DNA of 64,000 nt from Kribbella sp. VKM Ac-2569 (GTDB lineage: Bacteria > Actinomycetota > Actinomycetes > Propionibacteriales > Kribbellaceae). The stretch is taken from assembly GCF_004216905.1 (NCBI RefSeq), contig NZ_SGXJ01000003.1, positions 248,001 through 312,000 of the forward strand, in the 5' to 3' direction. Of this stretch, positions 1 through 8,651 are shown piece after piece; positions within the stretch are counted from its first letter, which is position 1, and each line of letters begins with the position of its first letter. A model generated the notes under the pieces. It ran no database searches. It worked only from the letters and a program-made list of their open reading frames with translations, and was not told the DNA's origin. A program made the translations under genes and the position numbers.

Positions 1-739
1 TGACGTTGCGCAGCGACGGGATCGTGATGTAGCGGGTGCGCTGCCAGAAGTTCGCACCGTCGAGCCTGGCCGACTCGAAGTAGCTCTCGGGGATGTCGAG
101 GATGCCGGCGAGCATGATCAAGGTCGAGACGCCGAAGCCGAGCCAGATCGCGGGAATCGCCACGGCCGGCAGAGCCGTCGACGCCGTGTTGAGCCACGCG
201 AGCGGGCCTTGGCCGAACAGCCCGATGAACCAGTTCGCGAAACCCTCGTCCTGGTAGATGAAGACGAAGATGATCGCCGCCACGACGCTCGAGACGACGG
301 CCGGCACGTAGACGGTCGTCTTCATGAAGGCCGCCATCCGCTTCGACAGCGTCGCAAGGAAGCTTGCGAGGAGCAGGGCGAGCACGAGGATCGTTGGCAC
401 GACCATCAGGGCGAGTTTGAGGCCGACCAGGAGCGACTCGTAGAACTCAGGGTCGGTGAGGACGTACTTGTAGAAGTCGAACCCGACGAACTCGGCGTCC
501 TTGTAGAAGCTCATCTCGAAGAAGCTGAGGTAGAACGCGTAGACGAGCGGCCAGATGACGAAGATGCCGAGCAGCACGACCATCGGCGTGATCATCAGGT
601 ACGCCGTGAGATGCGCACGCAGGTGTCGCGGTACCTGTTCGGTGAGCTTCGCGTCGCGTCGGCGCCGTCGGCGCGAGGGGCCGTTCGGGCCGGCCACCTG
701 GGTGACCGGGCCCGTCGGCTGCGTTGAGGTGTCGAGCAT
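1..739 (-). CDS. Sugar ABC transporter permease (MalF type), partial
   Basis: An inner-membrane permease of a binding-protein-dependent sugar importer. About 246 codons are visible and the frame runs off the window start. After an Arg-rich cytoplasmic N-terminus of about 45 residues come hydrophobic segments starting at AYLMITPMVVLLGIFVIWPL. Near the window edge lies the EAA-type loop (ARLDGANFWQRTRYITIPSL), which docks on the ATPase in this family. The ATG at 739 is 6 bp past the stop of the binding-protein gene, so the two form an operon with the lipoprotein first. The substrate cannot be read from the sequence. A second permease probably lies beyond the window; that is inference. Confidence 0.88.
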   Translation of the reverse strand, partial: MLDTSTQPTGPVTQVAGPNGPSRRRRRRDAKLTEQVPRHLRAHLTAYLMITPMVVLLGIFVIWPLVYAFYLSFFEMSFYKDAEFVGFDFYKYVLTDPEFYESLLVGLKLALMVVPTILVLALLLASFLATLSKRMAAFMKTTVYVPAVVSSVVAAIIFVFIYQDEGFANWFIGLFGQGPLAWLNTASTALPAVAIPAIWLGFGVSTLIMLAGILDIPESYFESARLDGANFWQRTRYITIPSLRNV

Positions 740-745
740 CGTCGG

Positions 746-2089
746 TCAGCCCTTCGGTGCCGTGCCCTTGAGGCGCTGCTGCTTGATGACGCGGTCGATC
801 GCGTCGCTCGCCTTCTGGGTCGCCGCCGGGATGTCGGACTTGCCCTTCATGACGGACTCGATCGCCGTTGCGAACGCGAGGGAGATGTCGAACGGGTACG
901 CCGGCTCGGCCTTGCCGGTCGCGACGACCTTGTCGCTGATGATCTTCATGAACGGGTCGGCCGTGGCCGCCGGGTCACTGGCGAGCGCCTGGTCGACCGA
1001 CGTACGGACGGTGTACTTCGAGAAGCCGCTCTGCCTGAAGAAGTCCGCCATGATCGCCGGGTCGCCCGCGAGCAGGTACTCGATGAACTTCGCCGCGGCT
1101 TCCTTGTGCTTCGACTTGGCGTCGACCGTGAGCGTCCAGCCGCCGAGCGTCGCCGTCGGCTTGCTCGGATCGCCGTCGACGGACGGGAACGGAGCGACCG
1201 CGGTGTTCTTGATCATCGCCGGGAAGCTCTGCTTGAGCTGTCCGACCGCCCACGAGCCGTTCGCCATCATCGCGACCTGGCCTTGGCCGTACGGCGTCGC
1301 GTCGGGGTAGCCGACCTTCGGCTGCTGCGGAATCCAGCCTTTCTGGAAGAGGGTCTGGTAAAACTCGAAGAGCTTCGTGTAGCACGGGTCCTTCGCGTTG
1401 GCGGCGGACCAGTCGTCGTTGATCGGCAGGTGGCCGCACGCGTTGTACTGCAGGCCCCAGCTCGACCAGCCGAGGTCGGGCGCGACCGAGGCGATCGTCA
1501 TGCCCTTGACCGTGCCCTTCGTCAGCTTCTCGGCCCACGTGAGCAGCTCGTCCCAGGTCTTGGGCGGCGTATTCGGGTCGAGACCAGCGGCTTTGACGAG
1601 GTCGGTGCGGTAGTAGAGGACGGTCGACGGCTCGACGAGCATCGGGTACGCGTAGTGCTTGCCGCCGACCTGGACGAACCCGCCGACGTTCGACTTGATG
1701 TCGCTCCACGCCTTGTCCGGCAGCAGCCCGTCGAGTTCGGCGAACTGGCCGTTCGCGACGCCGGCGGGAATACCGCCGTAGTTCGTCGTCGCGACATCCG
1801 GTTGCGTGCCGGCGGCCTGCGCGGCCTTGAGCTTCTGCTGCCACGTGTCACCGGGGACGACCTGGTACTTCACCTTCACGTCGGTCTGCGACGCGTTGAA
1901 CTTGTCGACGTACGTCTTGAACCACTTCTGCTGGTACGGCTCGAACTGCGACTGCCAGAAGGTGATCTCGGCTGGTCCCTCCTTACCCCCGGAGCTCCCG
2001 GGGGTACCGGAGTTCGAGCTGCAGCCCGCGAGGGCGATCAACGCGGCCACGGCTGCTGCTGCGACGATCCTGAGTCTCCGTTGACGCAT
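746..2089 (-). CDS. Extracellular sugar-binding lipoprotein of ABC transporter
   Basis: A 447-aa solute-binding protein of the family-1 (MalE/UgpB-like) class that delivers sugar to the permease encoded just downstream. The start at 2089 is chosen over an in-frame one 26 codons upstream. It has a clear AAGGGAG ribosome site and gives a proper lipoprotein signal: MRQRR, a hydrophobic core, then the lipobox LAGC. Family features follow, including EITFWQSQFEPYQQKWF near the N-terminus and a GGWTLTVDAKSKHKEAA segment typical of this fold. A LacI-type palindrome lies about 60 bp upstream. The ligand is unknown. Confidence 0.9.
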   Translation of the reverse strand: MRQRRLRIVAAAAVAALIALAGCSSNSGTPGSSGGKEGPAEITFWQSQFEPYQQKWFKTYVDKFNASQTDVKVKYQVVPGDTWQQKLKAAQAAGTQPDVATTNYGGIPAGVANGQFAELDGLLPDKAWSDIKSNVGGFVQVGGKHYAYPMLVEPSTVLYYRTDLVKAAGLDPNTPPKTWDELLTWAEKLTKGTVKGMTIASVAPDLGWSSWGLQYNACGHLPINDDWSAANAKDPCYTKLFEFYQTLFQKGWIPQQPKVGYPDATPYGQGQVAMMANGSWAVGQLKQSFPAMIKNTAVAPFPSVDGDPSKPTATLGGWTLTVDAKSKHKEAAAKFIEYLLAGDPAIMADFFRQSGFSKYTVRTSVDQALASDPAATADPFMKIISDKVVATGKAEPAYPFDISLAFATAIESVMKGKSDIPAATQKASDAIDRVIKQQRLKGTAPKG

Positions 2090-2147
2090 GTCGATGCTCC
2101 CTTGACGCCTAGGTGTTACAACGCTGCTCACGCGAGGGAGTGTCGCA

Positions 2148-2159
2148 GAAATCGATTTC
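2148..2159. promoter_or_regulatory. LacI-type operator palindrome
   Basis: GAAATCGATTTC is a perfect 12-bp palindrome, 59 bp upstream of the binding-protein start at 2089. A short A/T-flanked CG-centred palindrome is the usual operator form of LacI-family sugar regulators. No cognate regulator gene is adjacent, so it may lie outside the window. Confidence 0.55.
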
Positions 2160-2182
2160 CCAGACAATGGCCTGGAGACCGG

Positions 2183-2719
2183 TTATGAAGATGTGCGTTC
2201 GGTGATGCTGTCCTGATGCTGTTCCAGCAGGTGGAGCACGGGTACGCCGAGGTGGCGGCGGGCCTGCGCCGACCAGTCGACGTGGAGCAGTTCGGCGATC
2301 ACGTGCGGCCGGGTCAGTACGACGACCTCCTGACCGTTGACCCGCTCGATGTAATCGACCACCTCGCCGATCGGGTGTTTGCGGGTGATCAGGCCTTCTG
2401 CCTCGCGATCGAAGGAACGCAGGCGCCCGACGCTGCGGTTCAGCGCCTCAGTGGCCTGGGCGTCGACGGCACGTTGCGCCTCGTCGGCTGCCGCACGTAC
2501 TTCGTTGTCCGTGCGGACGGCGTACCGCTGGGTCGCCATACCGAACAGGTCCGACCCGGCGAGGTCTGTCAGGGACGCCTCGACCTGGGTCTTGGCGTCC
2601 TCGCACGGAATCACCACGTGGAACTTCACTCGCTGCGGGAAGTCGGCGTACAGCTGTACGATCCGTTCCGCATCGGCCACGCTCAGTTCTTCCTCGACCA
2701 GAATCATCACGTCGTACAT
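2183..2719 (-). CDS. Hypothetical protein, possibly Usp-like fold
   Basis: A 178-aa soluble protein of unknown function. The start at 2719 is set by an excellent GGAGGTGA ribosome site 7 nt upstream. The N-terminus (MYDVMILVEEELS, then a helix, then QRVKFHVVIPCED) and the C-terminus (QEVVVLTRPHVIAELLHVDW followed by a VPVLHLLEQ strand) read as alternating beta/alpha. They loosely resemble universal-stress-protein strands, but there is no clear G-2x-G-9x-G nucleotide loop. The middle is a charged helical stretch (residues 80-115). It stands alone, divergent from nothing obvious. Confidence 0.7.
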   Translation of the reverse strand: MYDVMILVEEELSVADAERIVQLYADFPQRVKFHVVIPCEDAKTQVEASLTDLAGSDLFGMATQRYAVRTDNEVRAAADEAQRAVDAQATEALNRSVGRLRSFDREAEGLITRKHPIGEVVDYIERVNGQEVVVLTRPHVIAELLHVDWSAQARRHLGVPVLHLLEQHQDSITERTSS

Positions 2720-2790
2720 GTGAGTCACCTCCAGTACTGACCCGGTACCCCATTGGCGTCCACAGGTCACGGTCGAGGCGCAGCGCTGCG

Positions 2791-2958
2791 TCAGACGGGG
2801 GCAGGTTCAGTGGGTGGCGGCGGCGGTTCGGTCGGTTCGGATGGCTCGGTCGGTTCGGGCCGCGTCGGGGTCGGCGGCACCGGCTCATGCGGATCCGGCG
2901 GATCCGACGGCGTCGGTGGCGGGGGAATGGTCTCCGGGTCGATGACCATGGCAAACAT
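2791..2958 (-). CDS. Small proline-rich protein
   Basis: A 55-aa peptide, MFAMVIDPETI followed by about 40 residues made almost wholly of Pro, Glu, Thr and Ser. A strong GGGAGGAA ribosome site precedes the ATG at 2958, which is the main reason to believe it is translated. No signal peptide or known domain is present. The proline/acidic tail would be disordered. The function is unknown. Confidence 0.5.
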   Translation of the reverse strand: MFAMVIDPETIPPPPTPSDPPDPHEPVPPTPTRPEPTEPSEPTEPPPPPTEPAPV

Positions 2959-3133
2959 CGGTTCCTCCCGTGATCGGGACCTGGTCAGGTGGTGCTGTGC
3001 GTAGTGGTCCGGTATCCGAACTGTCAGGTGCCGAAACGGCCAGGTTTTGCCCGGGAATTGCGCGGGCACCGATGGGGCCTGCACGGGGATTCAACCTGCC
3101 GGGCCTAGTACCCGCCTCTGGAAAGGGAAGACC

Positions 3134-3277
3134 ATGGAGTTCGTTCTGTGGATCATCGCCGTGATCCTCGTCGTGTCCGGGATCGTCTCGCTGTTCCGTG
3201 GCCAGATGATCTGGGGCGCCGCCCTGATCGTCCTCGGCCTCCTGGTCGGCCCCGGCGGAGTCAGCCTCTTCACCTGA
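3134..3277 (+). CDS. GPGG-motif small membrane protein
   Basis: A 47-aa protein made of two hydrophobic segments, FVLWIIAVILVVSGIVSLF and IWGAALIVLGLLV, separated by RGQM and ending in GPGGVSLFT. The C-terminal GPGG motif matches a recognised actinobacterial class of tiny membrane proteins of unknown role. The ATG at 3134 follows a purine-rich AAAGGGAAG. A longer in-frame reading from 3047 lacks a ribosome site. Confidence 0.75.
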   Translation: MEFVLWIIAVILVVSGIVSLFRGQMIWGAALIVLGLLVGPGGVSLFT

Positions 3278-3366
3278 CCCCCGACGTCGCCCCCACACCG
3301 AGCTCAGCCTTGCGTCGCCTAGGGTCCGCCGACGACGGGTCGACGGCCGAGGTGCACCGGATAGTG

Positions 3367-3807
3367 CTACGTGGTGGGGTTGTCGTCTTCCCAGGCGATT
3401 GAGCTGATGCGCCAGCCGGCCGGTGTGCGGACGAACTGGGTGGTCTTGTGACCACCGCCCTCGAATTGCTCGCCGTTCTGGATGCCTGACTTGCGGTACT
3501 CGCTGAAGCGGTGGGCGATCGAGCCGTAGATCTCGGTCTGCTCGCTGACCTCCCACTCGGCGAACTCGGTCAGCGTGCCGTCGGTGAGGATCCGGTGGCG
3601 AGGTGCGATGAAGGAGTCGAGGTCGTAGACGATCGTCTGATCCCCGGTCTGACTGATGATCGTTCCTTGGGGGATGAAGACCTCGTGGACGTGTTCCGTG
3701 TGGGGTGGTCCGTCGGTGTTGGTGAAGGCGCTGAAGAACAGGCCCATCAGTCGGTCGAGCTCGGCTTTGTCGGGATCGGGCTCGGGGCGGTTCAGGTCGG
3801 CGGACAT
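3367..3807 (-). CDS. SnoaL/NTF2-like fold protein
   Basis: A 146-aa protein resembling the SnoaL-like (NTF2) cone fold. It has an N-terminal helix with LDRLMGLFFSAFTN, then strands with HEVFIPQGTIIS, YDLDSFIAPRHRIL, AHRFSEYRKSG and a C-terminal GWRISSIAWED strand typical of the family. Members include small enzymes and ligand-binding proteins, so no reaction can be assigned. The start at 3807 has a short GGAG upstream. It lies 44 bp downstream of the DUF2200 gene on the same strand and may share its transcript. Confidence 0.75.
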   Translation of the reverse strand: MSADLNRPEPDPDKAELDRLMGLFFSAFTNTDGPPHTEHVHEVFIPQGTIISQTGDQTIVYDLDSFIAPRHRILTDGTLTEFAEWEVSEQTEIYGSIAHRFSEYRKSGIQNGEQFEGGGHKTTQFVRTPAGWRISSIAWEDDNPTT

Positions 3808-3851
3808 CGAACTCCATTCAGAACAGGTAGCGATTTCATCACTTCGGTGGA

Positions 3852-4193
3852 TCACGTGCGCAGGATCTTGTCGATTGGCTTGCCCTTGGCGAGTTCGTCG
3901 ACCAGTTTGTCGAGGTAGCGGATCTTCTGCATCAGTGGGTCGTCGATGTGTTCGACGCGCACACCGCAGACGACTCCGGTGATCGATGACGCCTGCGGAT
4001 TGAGGTGTGCCGCTGCGAAGAAGTCCTCGAAGGTCGTGCCCGCTGCCAGGTGATCCTTCAACGCTGCCGCGTCGAAACCGGTCAGCCACTCGATCACCAG
4101 ATCGAGTTCGGCCTTCGTGCGTCCCTTCTTCTCGACCTTGGTCACATACAGGGGATACACAGACGCGAAAGTGACAGTGAAGATGCGGCTCAT
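3852..4193 (-). CDS. DUF2200 family protein
   Basis: A 113-aa protein matching the compact DUF2200 family along its full length: [25 protein letters not shown] at the start, EVIEWLTGF-like (here [10 protein letters not shown]), and a conserved end with [30 protein letters not shown]. The biochemical role of the family is not established. It is 26 bp from the end of the DUF167 gene on the same strand. Confidence 0.85.
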   Translation of the reverse strand: MSRIFTVTFASVYPLYVTKVEKKGRTKAELDLVIEWLTGFDAAALKDHLAAGTTFEDFFAAAHLNPQASSITGVVCGVRVEHIDDPLMQKIRYLDKLVDELAKGKPIDKILRT

Positions 4194-4219
4194 CCGACAA
4201 AGGTAAGCCTCGCACCGTC

Positions 4220-4495
4220 TCAGCTGAGCAGCCTGTCGAGCCTCGACTGGATCTCGCTCTCCTCGCCCTCGACGTCGACCAGTTTGTCGCGGCTGGTTGA
4301 GCCTCGCACCAGCGTCACCGCAGAGCGTCGTACGCCGAACTCGGTGGCGACCGCCTTCAGTACAGCCTTCGTCGCCTGGCCCTCCACAGCCCGGGCTGCG
4401 ACTGCGACCACGAGGGCCGGGCCGGCCGGACCGTCGTACCGGCCGCCGACGCTGGTCCGGGAGGCACCGGGTTTGACCCGGAGCAGGATTCGCAT
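4220..4495 (-). CDS. DUF167 (YggU-like) protein
   Basis: A 91-aa protein of the DUF167/YggU family: an N-terminal strand [13 protein letters not shown], a central [17 protein letters not shown] helix, and [18 protein letters not shown]. The G-x-T-S-R-x-K motif is the family hallmark. The role is unknown. It lies 34 bp downstream of the BTAD regulator gene, so co-transcription is plausible. Confidence 0.85.
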   Translation of the reverse strand: MRILLRVKPGASRTSVGGRYDGPAGPALVVAVAARAVEGQATKAVLKAVATEFGVRRSAVTLVRGSTSRDKLVDVEGEESEIQSRLDRLLS

Positions 4496-4529
4496 GTCCG
4501 AATTCTCGCCTGCGCCGGTGTGGATCCGG

Positions 4530-7304
4530 TTACCAGCGGACGAGCTTCCATACTTCTGGTCGGGGTTCGTCGGCGGCGTCGATGTCCGTGCCGTGCGGGG
4601 CGCCTACGTCGGCGAAGATCGCGACCGCTGCTTTGAGGTGCCGCATGGACTCGTCGGGGTGGCCGAGGGCGTGGTGCAGATCGGCGAGATTGTTGTGCAA
4701 GGCGGCCTCGCGGTGGCGGTCGCCTTCCTGGGCGCACAGGGCGAGCGCGATGCCGGCCAGTTCGAGTGCGGGCTGCAGTTCTCCGCGGGCGCGATGGGCG
4801 AGGGCGAGATTGTTCAGGGCCGCGACGCGGCCGGGCAGGTCGCCGATCTGCTCGGCGAGGGTGCGGCCGGTCGTGAGATGCCGGAAGGCGTCGTCGAGGC
4901 GACCGTCGGCGGTCGCGAGCATGCCGAGCATGTTGTGTGCCTGGCCAAGGGCTCGTCGGTCGCCTGACTCGGTGGCGAACGCGAGTGCCTGGCGGGCGAG
5001 TTCCGTCGCGCCCGCCGTGTCGCCGGCGTCGTGGCGGGTGAGGCTCAGGTCGGCAGTGACGCGGGCGTGCTCGGCAGGTTGATCGGGCGGCAGGGTCTCC
5101 AAGGCGGCGCGGAAGTGTGCCTCCGCGAGTGCCCACTCACCGCGCCTGTGGCGCAAGCGCCCCAGCCGGTGCTCGATCCCCGGCAGGTCGGCGGTGGATG
5201 CGTCGGCGGCCGCCGATTCATAGCTGCGTACGGCGGCGTCGTAGTCGCCGGCGAGCATCTCCAGGTCCCCGATCGAGGCGTGCAACGTGGACGGATTGTC
5301 GTGCCCGAGTGCCAGCGCCGCGTGCAGGTGTTCGAGGGCCTCAGCGTTGGCGTAGACCTTGCCGGCTTGGTCGGCGGCGGCAACGTAGGCCTGGGCGGCC
5401 TCCTGGTCGCGGCCGGCGAGTTGGAGGTGGCGGGCAACGACTGCGGCGGGGCCGTGGACGGCGCGGGCCGCCCGGGCGTGCAGCAGTCGGCGCCGGGCGA
5501 GGCCGGTGTCGTCGGACACGAGCCGTCGCAGCTGGTCGTGGACGAAGTCGTAGTCGAGGGCACCTTCCCGGACCAGCCCGCGGCGTACGAGTTCCTCCAG
5601 CGAGGCGACGGTCTCCTCGTCAGTGCGCCCGCTGACCGCACGGACCGTGTCGACGTCGAACGATCGCCCAAGGACTGCCGCGGCGGCCAGTATTTGCCCG
5701 GCCGTGTCGCTGATCCTGTCGAGGCGCGCGCGCAGGAGATCGTTGACGCCGGTCGGCACCGGCCAGTTCTCTTCGGCACCGATGGTGAGAGCGTTCAGGT
5801 ACTCGACGACGAGCAGCGGCACGCCCTCTGTCTCGTCGTACAACCTGCGCGCCAGTTTGGGGTCCGCGGACGGCCGCGCGCTGGCGAGCAGCTCACCTAT
5901 CGCGTCCTGGTCGAGCCGACCGAGCCGGCGTACGGCGCCACCGCTTCGTGCGACCTCCGGGACGACACTGCCGATCGGATGGACGGCGGGGGTTCGCCAG
6001 GTGAGTGTGACCAGCAGCGGGCGGCCCGCGAGCCGGCGGAGGCCGTACCTGAGGAGGGCCAAGGACGCCTCGTCCAGCCAGTGTGCGTTGTCGATATGGA
6101 TCACGCCGGGGACGGGACCGGACACCGCCGCGGCGAGGGTGTCCCAGACGGCCGCCAGGAACCTGGCTTCGGCTCCCGGACCTTCGGCCTGGCGTTCGGG
6201 GCGAGCATCTGCGATCTCCGGCAACAGCCGGGACACCTCGGCGATCGTCCGGTCAGGTACGTCGTTGACCCAGCGGGCGTCGTCGCGCAGCCGGGTCCGC
6301 AACGCGTCGACCAGTGGCGCGTACGCCAACGCTGCCTCGTCCTCGTACGCCCGGCCGACCAGTACGACGGCACCGTTCTTGCGCAGGTCGACGAGCAGCT
6401 CCTCGACCAGGCGGGTCTTGCCGATGCCGACCTCGCCCTCGACGACGGCCAGCCGGCCGTCGCGATCGATTGCGTCGTACACCGCGCGAACGGCCCGTAC
6501 GTCATCGTTCCGTCCGACGAACGGTGTCTGGGTCGGCTCCGTCTCCCGCTCCGGAGCCCCGTCGGCCTCCGCGGTAGGGGGCGCGCCGGCCGCGACCAGG
6601 GTGCCTGTGTTGACGGCCTCGTAGAGCTCGGTGGTCTCGGGGAGCGGCGACACCCCCAGCTCGCGGGATAGCGTGCGGACGCACTGGCGGTACTGGAGCA
6701 GCGCCGCGGCCCTGTCGCCGGTGAGCGCATACAGCCGGATCAGCGCGCGATGCGCCGGCTCGTGCAGGGGGTCGAGCGACAACCAGCGACGTACGTGAAC
6801 AAGCGCGGCCTCCTCCGAGCCGGCCTCCTCCAGACCGGCCGCCAGCCGGGCCAGGACACTTGTCAGTTCGCGGCGTAGGGAGTCGGCCTGGTTCCGTGCC
6901 CAATCCTCGAAATCGGGAGCGTCCCGCAGACCGAAGCCTTCCAGGAAGTCGCCGCGGAACAGATCGACCGCGGTGTCCAGATCACCTTCGGCCACCAGGG
7001 CCCGGAAGCGGTCGACATCGACGGACAGGTCCTGGCTCTTGATCAGGCGTACGTGATCTCGCGTGGTCTCGAGCGACTCGGGCCCGATCGCGGCGCGCAG
7101 CGTGGACAGGGTCCGCCGTAGCGCACCGCGGGCGTGCTCGATGTCGTTGTCCGGCCACAGCAGATCGGCCAGGGCGTCCCGCGGGCGCGGCCGGTCGGCC
7201 AGGGCCAGATGGGCGAGCAGCGCCACCGCCTTGCGGGTATCGAACCCGACCAGCGTTCCCGCCCGCTCGACCCGAGGCGGACCCAACAGACTGACCTCGA
7301 TCAC
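4530..7304 (-). CDS. AfsR/SARP-type transcriptional regulator with ATPase and TPR domains
   Basis: A 924-aa multidomain regulator. Residues 1-90 form the winged-helix DNA-binding domain (IEVSLLGPPRVE...TRKAVALLAHLAL). Residues 95-240 are the bacterial transcriptional activator (BTAD) domain. An AAA/STAND-like ATPase follows, with Walker A EGEVGIGKT at 288-296 and a Walker-B-like GVIHIDNAHW. The C-terminal third is tetratricopeptide-like helical repeats. A GTG start at 7304 (or 7307) begins right before the DNA-binding domain. It is divergent from the five-sensor operon and is a candidate regulator of it; that is inference from position. The signal sensed is unknown. Confidence 0.88.
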   Translation of the reverse strand: MIEVSLLGPPRVERAGTLVGFDTRKAVALLAHLALADRPRPRDALADLLWPDNDIEHARGALRRTLSTLRAAIGPESLETTRDHVRLIKSQDLSVDVDRFRALVAEGDLDTAVDLFRGDFLEGFGLRDAPDFEDWARNQADSLRRELTSVLARLAAGLEEAGSEEAALVHVRRWLSLDPLHEPAHRALIRLYALTGDRAAALLQYRQCVRTLSRELGVSPLPETTELYEAVNTGTLVAAGAPPTAEADGAPERETEPTQTPFVGRNDDVRAVRAVYDAIDRDGRLAVVEGEVGIGKTRLVEELLVDLRKNGAVVLVGRAYEDEAALAYAPLVDALRTRLRDDARWVNDVPDRTIAEVSRLLPEIADARPERQAEGPGAEARFLAAVWDTLAAAVSGPVPGVIHIDNAHWLDEASLALLRYGLRRLAGRPLLVTLTWRTPAVHPIGSVVPEVARSGGAVRRLGRLDQDAIGELLASARPSADPKLARRLYDETEGVPLLVVEYLNALTIGAEENWPVPTGVNDLLRARLDRISDTAGQILAAAAVLGRSFDVDTVRAVSGRTDEETVASLEELVRRGLVREGALDYDFVHDQLRRLVSDDTGLARRRLLHARAARAVHGPAAVVARHLQLAGRDQEAAQAYVAAADQAGKVYANAEALEHLHAALALGHDNPSTLHASIGDLEMLAGDYDAAVRSYESAAADASTADLPGIEHRLGRLRHRRGEWALAEAHFRAALETLPPDQPAEHARVTADLSLTRHDAGDTAGATELARQALAFATESGDRRALGQAHNMLGMLATADGRLDDAFRHLTTGRTLAEQIGDLPGRVAALNNLALAHRARGELQPALELAGIALALCAQEGDRHREAALHNNLADLHHALGHPDESMRHLKAAVAIFADVGAPHGTDIDAADEPRPEVWKLVRW

Positions 7305-7345
7305 CACACCCCCACCCGGTGCGCCGGCGGCGCGGCGGACCGCGC

Positions 7346-7364
7346 ACCGAAACCGTAACGATTC
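7346..7364 (+). promoter_or_regulatory. Candidate regulatory motif upstream of the sensor operon
   Basis: ACCGAA followed by ACCGTAACGATTC. The same string, with one inserted G, recurs at 13346-13365 upstream of the SpoIIE-phosphatase gene. It lies in the 132-bp divergent region between the BTAD regulator and the first sensor gene. It could be a binding site of that regulator or a promoter element. Confidence 0.45.
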
Positions 7365-7439
7365 TTGCACGCTGGACTGCGAACGTGTCGTCCACTGGGG
7401 AATCGGGCGTTCCATGCCTGCAGGGGGAGGGAGACTTCA

Positions 7440-8651
7440 GTGGCGGTCCGAGTGGGTGCTGCCCGTCTGGCCTGGCCGGTGTGGGGACTGTGCGTCGCGC
7501 TGACCGCGGTCGCGCTCGTACTCTTCGTGATCAACGGAGATGTCCGGCCGGCCGACTCGTACGGCTCCCTGGATGCCGTGATCGACGTCGCGAGCTTGGG
7601 CTTCCCGACGGTGGGCGCGACGATCGTGGCCCGGCAACCGGACAACGCGATCGGCTGGCTGTTCCTGGCGACCGGTCTGGGGAACGCACTCTCGCAGATC
7701 TTGCTCGAGTACGGCGCCTACGCCCTACTGCGCGCGCCGGGCACAGTGCCCGGTGGAGCGTGGGCCGGCCTGGTGGCCGATGCTGTGATCTGGCCCAGCG
7801 TCGCGGCGACTTCGGTCCTGGTGTTCGCGCTCTTCCCCACCGGACACGTGCCATCGCGGAGGTGGCGGTGGCTCGTCTGGGCGGTGGCTGTCGACGTGGC
7901 GGCCTACGTCATCGGGACGTTGCTCGCGCCGGGGGAGCTGCACTACTTCCCGACGGTCTCGAATCCGTTCCCGGCACCGAGTGCAGTCATGTCGGCGGTC
8001 GGCGATGTCGCCGCACCTACCCTGGGCATCGGGCTCATCTTCGGGGTGGTGGCGCTGGCGGTCCGCTTCCGGCGATCGCGAGGGGTGGAGCGGCTGCAGA
8101 TCTCCTGGATGTTCTACCTCGCGGCTGTGCTGTTCGGGTCCATTCCGATCATGACGGCGCTGTCGTCCACCAACCTTCAAGTCGGCGACATCCCGGTGGA
8201 CGAACTGGTCTTCGCGGGTTTGCTTCTGATGATCCCATTGGCCGTCGGTGTCGCGATCCTGCGGTATCGCCTGTACGACATTGACGTCGTCATCAACCGG
8301 ACGCTGGTGTACGGCGCTCTGTCCGTGACACTGGGCGCGGCGTACGTCGGGAGCGTCTTGTTGCTGCAGTTGGTCTTGAGCCCCGTGACACAGGGATCGG
8401 GTCTCGCGGTCGCGGTGTCGACGCTCTTGGTGGCGGGGCTGTTCCGCCCGGTGCGGTCGCGGATCCAGGGCCTGGTCGACCGGCGCTTCTTCCGGCGCCG
8501 GTACGACGCGGCCCGGACGCTGGAGGCGTTCGGTACCCGGTTGCGGGACCAGCTGGATCTCGATGCCCTCGGCACCGATCTCCAGGCCGTGGTGCGCGAC
8601 ACCATGCAGCCGGCCCATGTGACACTGTGGCTGCGCAAGGCCGACCGATGA
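7440..8651 (+). CDS. Membrane sensor paralogue 1 of 5
   Basis: A 403-aa polytopic membrane protein. The GTG at 7440 follows GGGGGAGGGAG. Hydrophobic segments alternate with family landmarks: ARQPDNAIGWLF, LFPTGHVPSRRWR, RYRLYDIDVVINRTLVYGAL, RPVRSRIQGLVDRRFFRRRY, ending in DTMQPAHVTLWLRK. In actinobacteria this C-terminal stretch is typically the linker that leads into the kinase part of sensor histidine kinases. Here the protein stops there, so no kinase or GAF output is present. It is first of five tandem copies joined by ATGA overlaps, and upstream of a SpoIIE/STAS module. A role in sensing for that module is inference. Confidence 0.8.
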   Translation: MAVRVGAARLAWPVWGLCVALTAVALVLFVINGDVRPADSYGSLDAVIDVASLGFPTVGATIVARQPDNAIGWLFLATGLGNALSQILLEYGAYALLRAPGTVPGGAWAGLVADAVIWPSVAATSVLVFALFPTGHVPSRRWRWLVWAVAVDVAAYVIGTLLAPGELHYFPTVSNPFPAPSAVMSAVGDVAAPTLGIGLIFGVVALAVRFRRSRGVERLQISWMFYLAAVLFGSIPIMTALSSTNLQVGDIPVDELVFAGLLLMIPLAVGVAILRYRLYDIDVVINRTLVYGALSVTLGAAYVGSVLLLQLVLSPVTQGSGLAVAVSTLLVAGLFRPVRSRIQGLVDRRFFRRRYDAARTLEAFGTRLRDQLDLDALGTDLQAVVRDTMQPAHVTLWLRKADR

